64,000 nt of DNA from Euryodendron excelsum (GCA_033060915.1 CM065377.1:53150183-53214182); one strand, 5' to 3'; positions 35,750 to 48,800 are shown, counted from the first letter of the stretch. Numbers and translations: made by a program. Notes: generated by a model from the sequence alone, not told the origin.

Positions 35750-36803
35750 CAATCTGTTGTTTCAAGTCAATGCAATCTTCTGTGTTGTGGCTGTGATTGC
35801 GATAGAACCGATAGTACCTCCGGTTCGTTTTCACTTTCGTCTCCTCGTTTGTGGTACCAATTGATCTCTTCTTGTCAAGGCGCGAACTGCTCCCTCCATC
35901 ACTTTCTCACTTAACGCTCATTGTATCCTCTGCGTTCATGTGCTTCTAAGCTCGGAGCATCAGCTCAGCCATGTCCCGAGGTGGCCTCTTCGACAAGGAG
36001 AAGATGAGCTTTCCAGTTCTTATGCCGCTCATGAATTCCGTGATGGCTACCTTGTCGTCCACATCATCCACCGCTAGAGTCTCCTAATTGAATCTCCCTA
36101 CGTATTCGCGCAGGGTCTCTTCTTTCTTCTGCCACACAGTCAATAGGTGTGCAGTCGGCTTTCGCTACCTCTACGCCCCGATGTAGTGGCTCACAAAAAG
36201 CTTGCTAAGTTCGATGAAGGTGGAGACCATCGCTGGCTTGATCTTGTTGAACCATGTTTGTGCAGAGCCTTTCAACGTGACGGGGAAAGCTCGGCACATG
36301 ATCTCATTCGGCACCATTTGCAGGTGCATAAGTGCCCTGAAAGTTTCCAAGTGGTCCACTGGGTATTTGGAACTGTCAAATACGTCCATCGTCGGCATCT
36401 TAAATTTCAAGGGAAGGGGATAGTCCATCACCGCTTGTGTGAATGGTGAAGCTGTCCAATTGATAAGTGTGTCGACTGTGTTTGGAGCCTTGGCCTCCAC
36501 AGCTGCTAAGACTCCTACCATTTGGGACTGAATGGCCCTCATTTGTTCGTACCATGCATGGGTGCTTTTCGGTTTATCGCTTACTATCTTCGTTTTCGAT
36601 TGGACTGCGTGGCTGGTTTGTGCTTCTTCGATATGGGGCTCACAGCATAGGAGTGGGTCCTTAGTTTTCGTTCCCGTTTCCATTGTCGTTGGGGGGAATA
36701 ACAGGCTTTCCATCAACCTCCTCATCCTCTTGTTCCACCCTCGATGGGACAACTGGTGGTGGAACCCCTCTAGAGGGAGCAACTCTACATTTTGGCGGCC
36801 CAA
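35750..36803 (-). pseudogene. Tat gypsy gag (partial, with stops)
   Basis: The open part (36171-36803, 210 codons) carries the retrotransposon gag signature HLETFRALMHLQ, MCRAFPVTLKG and FIELSKLFVSHYIG. The C-terminal part to about 35750 is recognisable but contains several in-frame stops. Confidence 0.82.
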
Positions 36804-36967
36804 CTATTGTATGTTGGAAATCATGTCAGCCACAATTTTTTTGAGGGCTGCTATTTTCTCTGCACTTCAATTTGCCATTGAGCTTCTGAGGGGTAAGTGC
36901 TAATTCAAGACCTAATCAAGACCATGAAAAATCATGAAAATAGTTGTTTCCCATAGACGACGCAAGC

Positions 36968-37548
36968 TGATGATGCAGTAATCTCGTGGGTCTTAACCCT
37001 AGGCCTTCGACGAGCTCTCTTTCCCGTTGGTGTGTGATCTCCTGTTCTAAGTACACCTGTGTGGTGTCCACCAAAGACCCTCCGATGTTCAAGTTATATT
37101 TAGGATAATATGATTACTCAAGAAAGTGTAGTTTTCTAGGGTTTCTCTTAGATGCGTACTTGGTGAAGAAGACATTTGTTTCCCTTTATATGCATGCATG
37201 AGAATGGTTGGCGACCTTTCACGTGGTGGTGTTTTATTGCAGGGTCAAATCTGTGGTAGGGCACTTGAAAGGGTCGTTCCCCCACTTCATCGCGACGTGT
37301 ATCAGAACTGCATTAGGGGTAGGGTTGTTGCCCCTCGCACACTCTACGCCTTTGCTTTGAGTGCACGCTACAGTGTCTGGCGTCAGTTGTGACCCCCACC
37401 GATGTGATGAAAAGGACGGACAGAGTAGAAAGTACGCCCGAAGGGCTGGTCTGTTCGGGAGCCGAGGGGAGCCAATGTGAGGCTCTGATCAGGGCCCGAT
37501 CAGATGTTCGGAAGGGTCTCTGATCTAATCGGAAAAACGTGATTGCCA
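36968..37548 (-). repeat. 5' LTR of the Tat-type gypsy element
   Basis: The minus strand starts TGGCAATCACG and ends ATCATCA. It is bordered inside by a degraded primer-binding site at about 36947-36967 (minus strand GCTTGCGTCGTCTATGGGAA), which resembles the TGGCGCCGTCTGTGGGAA-type site of Tat elements. Confidence 0.75.
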
Positions 37549-38920
37549 TATTCAAACTTATCCTCGCATAGGGAGCTGAGATTGAACAAAAATGACATTT
37601 TGATCTTCATTAATTGAGTGTGTTACTAGTAGGTGCAACACATATTGCTATTTCCTTAATATAAATGTTTAGAGTAATAACTTCGAAACTAAGTCACTAA
37701 AAAACTTAGAAAAAGGGTAATTTAAATGTAATTTTTTTAAACTATAAGTGGATAGTTATAATAAAAAACAAAAAAACAATCGGTGTCCGTTTGGTTGTCC
37801 CCAAAACAATGAATTGAGCCGCCATTTTAGAATTAGCCCTCAACGAATTATTTAATTCGTGCATTTAATTGTAAAACTAAACAACTTGTAGATCTTCCAT
37901 AATAATTTTCTTAATTAAAAGTATGTTTGATATATATTGTTTTGATGCATCAATTTAGCAAGAGTACTTCTACCATCAGGTGCAATTGCTCAACAGTAGC
38001 TATCTAATGGTGAACAACTTAACTAGGGTTGACCATCAGTTAATGAGTCCCAGTAAAATTGTTTATAGAGGTGACATTGGACAGGCTAAATCGGGCTTAC
38101 ATTAAAAATAAATCTCAACGGCCCAAAACTAAATTTCAAGTTTGCTCAATTAAAAAAATTACATTCTCAAACCATCTAAATCCTCCTATTTAACTTAAAT
38201 TTTATTTAATAAATAATTTTGTTTTCTAAAAATAATATTAAATAACATAAAGTTTATTATATATATATATTATTTTTTTATATTTTAAACCGTACTAGAA
38301 TTTAAAAATAATTTTTAAGATCACTCATTAAATTAATTGAGCTTAAAATTTTTTTTTAAGTCTTATTATTTATGAATAAACATGGACAGACCTACCAAAT
38401 TTTCGGGCCTATAGCTACCGTTAGTCGTTCACTATCGGTCGATGGACAACTGTTGCTGATGATAGTATTTCTTATTTAGCGAATATGAAATTAGAAGATT
38501 GATAACCGTACAAATCTTTGAATTAACTCATTTATGATTAAATACATTTAAAATTATTTAATTTAGAATATAATAATTTGACCCAATTTCTCGTTAAGGA
38601 TAGACGGAGTAACAATGGTGGCGGACAACTAGTGTACGATAATTTTAAAAGAAACTTTAAACCGCACTGACAAGTGGGGCAGCTGATGGGAAAAGGTCAA
38701 GAAAGCGCATTTAGATACGCCAAGTCTCTCTCTGTCTCTCTCTCATACGTAACAAAGCGTCAGCGAGTAAACAGCTGCCCCCAGCTGCCGCAGCAGCCAC
38801 AACAAGCAAACAGCAGCCAGAAAGAGATACAGATTCAGATATCCCAGCGATGCTCCCACCCCCACAGCCGGCCGTCATTTCACATCTCTCAACCTCTCTC
38901 TCTCTCTCTATATATATACA
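37549..38920. other. Intergenic: AT-rich, then a leader-like segment
   Basis: 37549 to about 38650 is AT-rich with a degraded repeat at about 38070-38410. From about 38660 to 38920 composition changes sharply to C-rich CAGC/CCAC sequence with CT runs, resembling a plant 5' leader. The frames there are short and unrecognised. The Helitron starts at its end. Confidence 0.5.
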
Positions 38921-41900
38921 TCTATATAATAAAGTAAAACTTTTTTTGAATTTTGATGTGATGTTTGTTCTATGTGGCATATAATTCCATCCAACAGTTG
39001 AGTTTGTTTTTAATTTGAATCTAACGCTTGGATTAAGTTTCTTGGTTTATCTCTTCTCTTCAAAATTCAACTCAAATTGGACCCACTGTCAAAGACGCTC
39101 CCACGCCTCTCTCTCCTCTCATGATACTCCCGTTTCAAATTTCGTAACTCTTGCTTCATCTCTCTCTCTCTCCGAAAACAAGTTACTGCTTACTTCCACC
39201 ACAGTCCCCCTCTCTATCTCTCTATTTGGTAAGTTCCAAGCTCAGATTTTGTTTTCTTCACTTTCTCTCTCTGGTGATTTGGTGAGTTTGCTATTTGAGG
39301 AGTCTCTCTCTCTCTAATACTAGAAGCCTCTAATATTAGAAAGTAGCCACCAAAATTAGGGCTCAACCCACCAAGACCGTGAGTCCTCTTTTCTGTGTGT
39401 ACGTTTTTTTTCTCTATTCTTTTTTGTTCTGTCGTGAGTCCTCTCCTTTGCGGGTATAAACCATGAAGTCTTGAAGTTTCGCATATGAATTTTTTTTATT
39501 ATATACAAGGGATTTCAAGAGAACGGTGCTAGCATCCAACTCACAGTCAAGGTTCTTTCTTTTATCTTGCCTTGAATTTTTTGATGGGTTTTTAATTTGG
39601 TTACAAAATCTCACTATTTGCATTTTCTAACTTCAAATTTGCAGAATGATGATCTCAAATGTCACTTGTTTTCTTGAGTAACTAATTGGCGTATTATCTC
39701 CTCATGTAATATGCAAGTATACATTTAAGTTATTTTATTAATCTTCTCATCAGTAAATTTCATCAAGTAGAATTGCTTAAGCCTCTTGCAAGTTTATTCT
39801 GCTTTATTTTATTTGGGTCGGAATATATTTTAATTTTCTGTTTGCTTATTTATGGACTATTTGGAGCAATCCCAGTGTAATGGAAGAATTGATGCCCTAA
39901 TCTCTAAAGTTTCAGTTACTTTCTTTTCAGTTCCAGCACACTGCAATTACCCATCTCTTATTTTATGATTGTTTTCTTATTTATTCATGAGAATGCAGAA
40001 ATTAGGGAATTTGGCCTTTTTTTTTTTTGGTTCCCTTTCAACCTCAAAATGTTATGGTCCTTACTTTCATTTGTAATATGTTCATGGAAATGGCAAGAAA
40101 GTCACATCGTAAAAAGCAAAAGCTTTTTAAAAAGTTTCATGTTCATTGCCCTTCCAAGAATGAGAACATAATAGAAAAATGTTGATTGATTACATTCACA
40201 ATCTAACTGTGATGAGAACTATGTTGCATAAGCATAATATTTTCAGGCATTCATGTCAAAGGTTTTATTTTCGAAGTGAATTGGTGTTTCACCATATGTT
40301 TTGTCCTGAACACAATGCCCCCAAAAAATTCGTTCGCGTCAATGTTTGATTGCCATTTGAATGAGGAGATGTGTGTCTCTTCAATTTGATTGGAGTTAGG
40401 GATTTTAATATAGAAGGTTATATATTTTGGCCTTCCAATTTTTGTTAACATTTCTGCCATTTCTGCTCTAGAGGGGCTTGAGTTGTTTGATTATTTTCAA
40501 CATTAGCATACACTGTTGAATAAAATGCATGTTTGGTGGGACAAAGATGCAAGTATGTGGTGTTTGTCCAAGAGCTCATTGGGTTTATATGAAACACATT
40601 AGTTCTTGCCAATTTCGTGAAGTTTTATGTCCAAGAGCTCATTGTCTTTGTCACGGTGTTAAAACCCACATTCCGATTTCGTGAAATCAAATTTTTTAAA
40701 ATTGTATTAGGAGTTGATGAAAAATCAGTAAAATTTCACATCCTCTGTGACATAATACCTCACAATTTCCGTCTCTCTCTCTCTCTAATCAGTGGTTGCC
40801 TCAAAATTTCACGTCCTTTTGCGTTCTAGCTATGTTTTGAAAAGTTGGTGTATGTAAACTATATGATGTTGCTAAAGCTCTAGACTTTATTATTTTCTAC
40901 ATTTCCTTTCCCCGCCTTTTTTTGTTTGGAGTCATCGTTGTAATTTGTTGAACTCGATCTTTTGTTGTGATATATACTTTTTTTTTTTAACTTCAATCTC
41001 ATAAATTCTTTGATCAAATAAATGGGTTCAATTTCCTAGCAAATTCCTTTCAAACGTACATACACATTGTATCTAAACAGTTTTTTTTTTTTTTTTTTTT
41101 CATTTTCTATGTTTCCTTTTCCCTTTTTTTTTTGAGTTTGGAGTCATGATATTTCTATATGAATTTGTTCCCACAACCATCTGCTTCCTGGTTCAGTTTG
41201 GTGGCCTACACATGTTACAAATGCATTCACACCTTGCTTTCATTTATAGGCTTTATAGACAAAAGTATTTGTAATGTAGAAACAGATGCAGTCATGGCCT
41301 GTGTACGACACAGATCTTTCAAATAATTAATTAGTTGTTGTATATATGAGTTTCTTTTGTTGTTTGTTGCTGGGTTTATGTTTTTATCTGTTGGGGGGAT
41401 GGTTGGGGTGTTTGGATGACGGTTCAAATTTGTAAATTATGAATTTTATTTATGCTAATGATAAATCCTCTGGTATCAACTTTTTCTTAGATTTCTTTCA
41501 ATATCTGGAAACTATGGCAATTGATGAGAGTTAAGTTTAGGATATTTCTGGCTTTAAATTTTCTTCTTTTAGCTATGAAATGATTTAGCAGATTGTTAAA
41601 TTTTTCAAATTTTTGTTGCGTTAAACATAGATTATTGGGTTGAATAAATTAAGTACGAGACATACACTGTTAGCATTTGCTTGGATATGCAATTTGGCCT
41701 AATTTTTGCACTAATTTGACTGTGCCTGACAACATGACGTCATGAATCTACCACCTTTTGTTTAGACTTGCCTGAACTTGGATTGCTTCTCTCTCTTGAA
41801 AGTATTACTAAAATCATTGTATCATATTCAGGCCAACTACTCCTGTTCCTCCTTGGTGTTTGACTCTCATGCCCAAGCTTCTACCTAAATTTTATGTACT

Positions 41901-42687
41901 AAAAAAAAAAAGAATAAAAGAACTACACAAAGAAGAATAATTCATTGTTAGGTGCTTTGAAAATTAGAACCAATTGGCTCTTTTAGACTCCTTAAGAGTA
42001 ACTTAGCTCTATATAACCAATGCCAAGTAGTCACTCTGGCTATAACATTTTTTTTACCATTCGAGTTGCAGATTCTTACACTTACGCCGACAAATACAAA
42101 CTTGCCCCTTCTATTTTGATTAAGTTAGCATTGGCGTGGCAAAAAAAATTGCTCCCAATTGTTAGAAATTTTGACTCTCTGAATCATTTTTTAAATTTAA
42201 TTTAATAAAAATTGAGGAATTTTTTTATCTTTATTTATTATAATAAAAATTCGCAAACTGTGTTTGGTAGAACTAGATACACATAACCACTCACAAGGCA
42301 CATGTATAGCAAACTTAATAATCAAACTAAAAGCTTCATGTTTCATAACCTGTAAGCAAAGCAGCAGAATGACCCGTGTGATTATAAAAGATCTCAAAAT
42401 AATTTTGTTTTATTTGTTTTCTTGAAAATAGTGTTTGATAAGTGCATGGTAATGGTCCTAGAATGCAAAATGTTATGATGGATATATGTAGTTGTTAGCC
42501 TCTGAGAGAGAGATGAAGAAATCTTTAGCTATAATGTCTACACAATAAAGAAACTCAAATTTCGAAATGTTTTAGAACAGCTCAAATTACTGTCTTCAAT
42601 TATGTTGTCATAGCCAATTTTTTACTTGTAACTTTTCATAGAAAAATTAGTAAATTCAAATAAGATCCACAATTAATTTTTGTTGGC

Positions 42688-42719
42688 TGTGTCGTAGGCA
42701 TGAGTAATCATTTGCTACT
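42688..42719 (+). other. Decayed internal Helitron-like terminus
   Basis: GTCGTAGGCATGAGTAATCA followed by TTTGCTACTATAA resembles the intact terminus at 43948-43980 (GCCGTAGGCACGGGTCATTT, CCTAGTATAA) with scattered substitutions. CTAC replaces CTAG. Confidence 0.5.
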
Positions 42720-43947
42720 ATAAGAAATTAGGGAAAGTTCTGGTGTATGTAAACTACATGTAGTCTGGTTCATTTTGGTTGACAACTCTTGCAGATTGGA
42801 TGTTTTGGACATATTACATGGGTATATAAAAGGGGGTCAAATGCTGGTAGTTTTAAGGGTCCTGCTGCAGCTTGCAGCTTCAAAAAATAAGATGAATTAT
42901 TCTTTTTTCTCTAACTTCTTTTTCTATTGGCTCTCTCTCTATTTTTTACGTGCCATGTCTATAGGTTTTTAACTTCTAAGTTTCTCTTTCACTTTGTTTT
43001 CTCTCAAAATCATCACTCACTTCCTTCAAAGGTACAGTTCCCCTGTATATATCTCTGATTGTTAAATTTTTTTTTTGTTTCTTTCAGTTTTAGGCTTATT
43101 TTCTTGGACCCTTATTTTCTCATTAATTGAATGGTTGTGATTAATTTTCAACGCAACAAAAAATCTCACTCTCGCTACTCACTTTTGTAACGGCACCATA
43201 TGTCTTTCTCTTCTTTTTATTTTTTCTACCTTTTTCCTCACTCACCAATCTCCATTTTATCTGTTCTTTTTTGTCTTTTTGCTTTCCTTTTCATTGCATT
43301 TGGTTCAACCCTCTTAATTGATACATTGGGGTTTGATCATTGATGTAGCTCAGAGGGTTATTAAGTTTAATTTTGACAATGCATCATGACCATTTATCTG
43401 AATGGATAGAAGCTGAATTGTTTCATTCTTATATTATGTCAACAGGTTAGAAAAATTATGTCTGAAGTTTCACGATAAGTCTTGACTATTACAATATACA
43501 ATATCAAGGACAAAAATTTCAACTAGATGTAGCACAAAGGAATATAGAAGTGGCCTTATGTGCATGCCTAGGGATTTTCTTCTTAGCTCACTGAATAAGT
43601 GGTTTTATTACTCTCCTCAAGGCATATTCATGTATGCCAATTGTTTCATTCCTATATGTCAATTGATTGTTGCTTTATTTAGACATAATTTGTGGATCTT
43701 TAGTTTATGTTTTGTGTGAATGTTTTAAAATATTTTTTTTATTGGTTGTTGGACGATGGAAATATAATTGGATTACATGATTGATTGGTTAGTTACTTGA
43801 TGTTCAAAAATATATTTTGTTGGGATTTTGAGCAGATTTATCTTTATGTAGGTTTTAGAATAATTTACGAATGTACTCACACAATTTTGATCTAGAAATT
43901 TTTAAACCAAAAGCGATTTGTCAAACTGACTGCTTGCATATTTAGGA

Positions 43948-43974
43948 GTGCCGTAGGCACGGGTCATTTCCTAG
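43948..43974 (+). other. Helitron 3' terminus: hairpin plus CTAG
   Basis: The 5-bp stem with 3-nt loop is followed by a 10-nt spacer and CTAG. This is the replication-terminator structure of Helitrons. Confidence 0.85.
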
Positions 43975-44128
43975 TATAATTACAAATAATGCCATTGTGT
44001 AGTTATATTATTTTTTTCTTCATAATTTCTAACACTTAATGGAACTAATCGGAGCATTTCAAGTTTCAACCCTTTTGTACAAGAAGTCAAAATATCATTA
44101 ACATTTGTCCTAATAGCACGGCTATATG

Positions 44129-44161
<33 letters not shown>

Positions 44162-44272
44162 GTAAAAAATGCTATTTTTTTAAAAATAATTGTCAAATTT
44201 TTTTTACCAATTTGACAATGACATTTTGTATTAAAAAATTATTATGATAGGTGTTTATTTTTTTATTTTTTG

Positions 44273-44460
44273 CTAATTTGATATTCGGATCAACTTGCGC
44301 ACATTACAATTAATTTTGGGACTTGTTCAGTCCTCCTGTAATTATCGATCCAAAAATTTTAGAATGACCCCAAATAATTGATAATAGCTAGGAGGTTTTA
44401 AATCTGAGATCTTGAAAGAAGCATACTCAAGCCTTATACCTGGATCACCAAGCCAACCCC
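44273..44460 (-). mobile_element. tRNA-derived SINE (degraded)
   Basis: On the minus strand a head GGGGTTGGCTTGGTGATCCAGG (A-box region) is followed by AGATCTCAGATTTAAAACCTCC (a decayed B box, originally GGTTCGAAAC-like). The tail TGCGCAAGTTGATCCGAATA resembles the conserved tail GCGCAAGCTGGCCCGGACA of many eudicot SINEs as I recall it. An A-rich end follows. The target duplication is not clear. Confidence 0.55.
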
Positions 44461-44818
44461 TAAAATCTTGTGATGAATTTTTTGTTTTAAAATAAAAAAA
44501 CTCTTATTTAACTTCATCATTTTGAACACATATTATTTATAAATTTTTTAATTATAAAACATAACTATATATGTTTTATATAATTTGTATATATATGGTC
44601 TTGCTTTAGGGCACTAGATAATTTTTTCCTATCTATTACAAGATTAATTCCATGATTCTTCTCTCATAGAATTTAGATGGAAAACGAAAAAAATTGTGTA
44701 TTCCAAAAGGGTCATGTGGCCTTTCTACTCAAGGCACAATATCTTGTAGGTCGTCCACCAGTGAATCGTGTTTTGAAGAGAGAGGCCAGATAATCTTTCA
44801 AGAGGACTGAATAATTTT

Positions 44819-44985
44819 TGCAAAGTTGGTTAGATTGAATAGAATCACATGAGTCAATACGAACGCTGATTTTTCTATTTCATGGCTGCGACATGATTTT
44901 ATTGCAAAGTTTGTTAGATTGAATAGAATCAAATGAGTCAATACGAGTTCTGATTTTTCTATTTCGTGGCTGCGACATGATTTTA
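44819..44985. repeat. 84-bp tandem duplication
   Basis: 44819-44902 is repeated at 44903-44985 with a handful of changes. Each copy contains TTAGATTGAATAGAATCA and TGGCTGCGACATGATTTTA. Confidence 0.85.
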
Positions 44986-45134
44986 CTAAAGTCGTGAAGT
45001 GCAATTTAAGCTTGGAACCATCATATAATCTTGAAATTAGACGACAGGATATATATACATATATATATATTTATTTATTTAGGCAAGTGCATAGTCATTC
45101 TACTCATGAATAGCTTAAAAGTAGTTCTACAATC

Positions 45135-45533
45135 ATATAAAATTAAAATAATATAAAATAGATAAAATAATTCAAGATAAAGTATAGAGAATAGTTATTC
45201 AGGAACTGTTAAATATTTATCATATTAATTTTTTAGAACAATTAGAGATAAATTTTCTGAACCATTCAAGACTTTATTAATAATACAAAACTAAAAAGAA
45301 TACAATATGATCTTTAAGGACTTACCTATATTTCACTTCCTTCTCTTTTATCTCTTCTTCTTCCTTTTTATTTTCTCTTTATTCTTGATTGTATCTCAAA
45401 CTATCTCTTGAACTCTTATATTTATAGGAGTTTGGAGTAAGTCAGCCATTCGGTTCGAGAACCATTCGCGAGGCAGTAGCCGCATCACATTTGAAGACTT
45501 GGCGATGAGGTCATCCAATATGCCATCATTACA
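45135..45533 (-). repeat. 3' LTR of the decayed copia element
   Basis: It is about 400 bp and aligns with 50764-51183 with many substitutions and small indels. Confidence 0.75.
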
Positions 45534-45879
45534 TAATGCTTTCTTTTGCATGACCGCAAAACAGTACAATATATATTTTTCGGGTATGTTAAAACTACCT
45601 TATTAAAATCTTGCTAGGAAAACCCAATGACAAAAAACTTTAGCGAAAGAAAAAGAATACAGTAATCTTGTGTAACATAACTTAATATGAGTGTGTTAAA
45701 ACTATTTTGTTAAAAGCTTGTTAAGGAAAATCCTGTGAGAAAAACCGTGGTGAAGGAAAAAAAGTACCGTACGCGACTCCCTTTTATTCAAACTTCTGGT
45801 ATGAAATTGATAGCTTCTATTGTTCAAATGACAGATCTTTGAGACAACGCATGCCAATGTTGTGTACCAATTTCTCAAC

Positions 45880-48800
45880 TGCTGCAATTGGGAGTGCTTT
45901 AATAAATAAACCTACTAAGTTACAATTTGAACATATCTACTAGACATCTATATCACCACTCTTCTGGAGTTCATACGTATAAAAGAACTTTGGCAATATA
46001 TGTTTGGTTTTATCATCTTTGATATAGCCTCCCTTAAGTTATGCAATATATGCTGCATTATCTTCATATAATATCGTCGAGTTATCTTTGACTGTAAATA
46101 ATTTGCAGCTTTCTTAAATATATTGAATTATGAATTTTAGTTAGATGCACTCTCGGCTTGCTTCATGAATTGTAATTATTTTAGAATGATATAAAGAAAT
46201 TGCAGTTAAAGTCTGTTTCACCAATTACCAAGATATAACAGTGTTACCATAAGTAAACACATACCCAGTTTGAAATCGAGTTTTATGTAGATTAGAAAAG
46301 TAGCCAGCGTCTGCATAGCTAATTAATTCATGTTGTGGGCTTTTTGAATATAATAAACCCATATTAGTTATGCCTCGTAAGTAACGCAGTATATGCTTAA
46401 TTCCTTTTCAATATCTTTGCATTGACATAGAACTATATCTTGCCAATAAATTGATAGAAAATGCTATATCAGGTCTTGTATAATTTGCAAGATACATAAG
46501 AGTACCGATTGCATTAAGATAAGGTACTTCAGGGCTAAAAAGTTCTTCACCATATTCTCGAAGACGGAAATGATCTTTCGGTATGCTAAGTGATCAGACT
46601 ACCATTGAAGAATTTTATGGATGAGCTTTATCAATATAACACTTTTGTGTATATTTTAACTGATAAATAAAAATGCTCAATCTACAAGACAAGACAAGAC
46701 AATAATTTGTTCTTTCAAGATATTAAAATTCAAAGTTATTCTTTAAATAACTAGTAGCTTTTGTAATTTCTTTAAAACTACCAATAATATTCAAAAGTAC
46801 AACATATATTACAATAATCAAAAATCTAAATTCTAATAAAAATGCACGGACAATTTGTATTATTTGCATATCCTTCTTTCAATATATATTTATTGGGATA
46901 ATTGTACCATATGCGTTTAAATTGGTTTGACCCATATAAATATTTTTGAAGCTCGATAGAATATCGAGGTTTTAAAATATCTATAACAGGCATTTTAAAT
47001 TCTTCAAGAATTTTTATATGTATATCATTACCTAATCTACCATATGAATAGACTGTTATACATTCATTTGATATATATCCAGTTTTTCTGAAACTGACAA
47101 ACTAATCAATAATATGAATGTAATTGCATCCTTGTAGGATAGAATTTCTCATTATAGTCAATACCAAGTCTCTACGAGAAACCTTTTAGTACGAGTCGTG
47201 TTTTATATCGCACTATTCCATTTTCTCATTGCGCAAATACCCATTTATATTAAACCGGTTTTGCATCTTTAGGTGGGTGGACTGTTGGTCCAAATACTTT
47301 ACATCTTCTGGTGTTTAGACAACAGGTTCGACATTTGCTGGTGTTTGGACTATAGGTCCAATATTTTCATCTTCTGGTGTTGGACTATAGGTTCGAATAC
47401 TTTACATTATGCTAATGAGTTTAATTCTAACTCAGTAATTTCTTTTCATTTTCATCGATTATATTGTCTACATTTGTTGATTGTCTGTGGTTCAGTCTCT
47501 TCATTATTTCGGGTAATTGCAAGAGTCACTTTAAATAGAAATATGTTGTCGACAATAATATCATTTCTATTCCACCGTTCTCCTGTATTTTTATTATTAT
47601 TTATTAAAATCTCATTATTTTCAGGTACCATTTCCTCTGCAGGGGATATCTCTTCATGATGTTTCTCTTTTGAGAATTCGGAAGGTTCCTCTTCTAGAGG
47701 TTCATTTTTTTTTTTCAAAAATTATAAAAATAATTTCTTATCTCTTCAGGAAATTGCTCTTCAAGAGTTCATTCTTCAGAAAGTTTAGAAATTATGGTAT
47801 CTTCAAGAACACTAATTTGCTTATTTTATTATGCTTTTATCTTTCTGAGAGTTTTGACGTTTGTATCGACAAGTCTTTCACGCTTCAAGCGCTTTGAAAT
47901 CATATTCTATTATATTAACAGATGATCCTATAGGGGCATTAACATATGTTCTAATGCATTAGCAGCTAGTATCGACATGATTTGATTATCGTCTTTATGC
48001 CGGTGAATGGTTTATGCAATTAATTTGCAATCATATATAAGTACATAATTCCTTTGTGAACTTCAGATTTACATTGACTTGTCCGAGCATCAAGATGAGA
48101 CAGTTTCACAGTATTTCAATTGATCTCACGTTACGTCTTATTTCCCCCTAATAGTGAAAAAACTGATTCAACATAAGTACTATCCGCAAAATGTGAGAGT
48201 TAATAGTAAATAAAAATGTAACCATTGTATATATATAAATAAATGAGAGATTTATTAGTCTCACAAGTAAACAAATAATTGTTTAGCAAAAAAAATCTTC
48301 TAGTTCTTTAGTGGATGTTCATGACAATTGTCAAGTATTAGACGTATCTTTGTTGATCCCGGATAACCAAAATGATCATGCCAAATATAAAATTCTTTTG
48401 GGGTCAAATTACTTCTAGTGCATCATTTCAGATGCTGTCACTGCATGCAATTCATAAATGCTTCTGTTGTATCACTTCAAGTGATTGCACAATACAAAAA
48501 TCTTTTAAGTTGAAAAATTTATAGTTTATCACTGTAGATGATCCCAATATAATATAATCCAGAAGAAAAATAGCAAGTTTCTCTATTATATTCTTTTAAT
48601 AAGAAAAAGAGAAGTGTAAAGAAATATATTTTTCATTACCTTAATTGCAATATTCTTTTTCATCACATGCTCCTAGTATAAATATAATAGAAATAAAGTA
48701 AAAATATATGTAAGATTTAAGCAAATTTTTTATACTTCTAGTATAATAGAATGCATTATCAATATAGAATTTTATTCCTCTTGACCACATTATGTTAACT

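Larger units (their letters stand above)
23001..37548 (-). mobile_element. Old Tat-type Ty3/gypsy retrotransposon with nested insertions
   Basis: LTR-like repeats lie at 23001-23582 and 36968-37548, roughly 90% alike by eye. TGTTC precedes the left one and TATTC follows the right one, a target duplication with one mismatch. The coding strand is minus: gag (36171-36803), protease (35220-35546), reverse transcriptase (33870-34640), RNase H, an extra archaeal-type RNase H (about 32947-33400), then integrase (25345-26398). Integrase after RNase H is the gypsy order, and the extra RNase H together with the gag motif marks the Tat (Ogre/Retand) lineage. Many stops are present. The block 26399-32789 was inserted later within the integrase N-terminal region. 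Confidence 0.85.
38921..43974 (+). mobile_element. Non-autonomous Helitron
   Basis: The 5' end reads TCTATATAATAAAGT, preceded by A. The 3' end has the hairpin GTGCC-gta-GGCAC (43948-43960), exactly 10 nt, then CTAG (43971-43974) followed by T. This is the Helitron arrangement: 5' TC, 3' CTRR with a short hairpin 10-12 nt upstream, insertion between A and T, no target duplication. Its 5,054 bp contain no Rep/helicase frame. CT-rich, leader-like sequence near 39090-39320 and 42930-43040 could be captured host DNA. TGTCCAAGAGCTCATTG occurs twice (about 40567 and 40630). The 3' end is firm; the exact 5' end is less certain. Confidence 0.75.
43975..45134. other. Intergenic with a SINE, a TA run and a small duplication
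   Basis: It contains a TA microsatellite (about 44126-44162), a SINE-like unit (44273-44460) and an 84-bp tandem duplication (44819-44985). I see no gene. Confidence 0.6.

Noticed and set aside
47273..47659. 128-codon plus-strand frame with short internal repeats
   Set aside because: It lies antisense within the decayed copia pol, and its repeats look like simple sequence; no domain was recognised.
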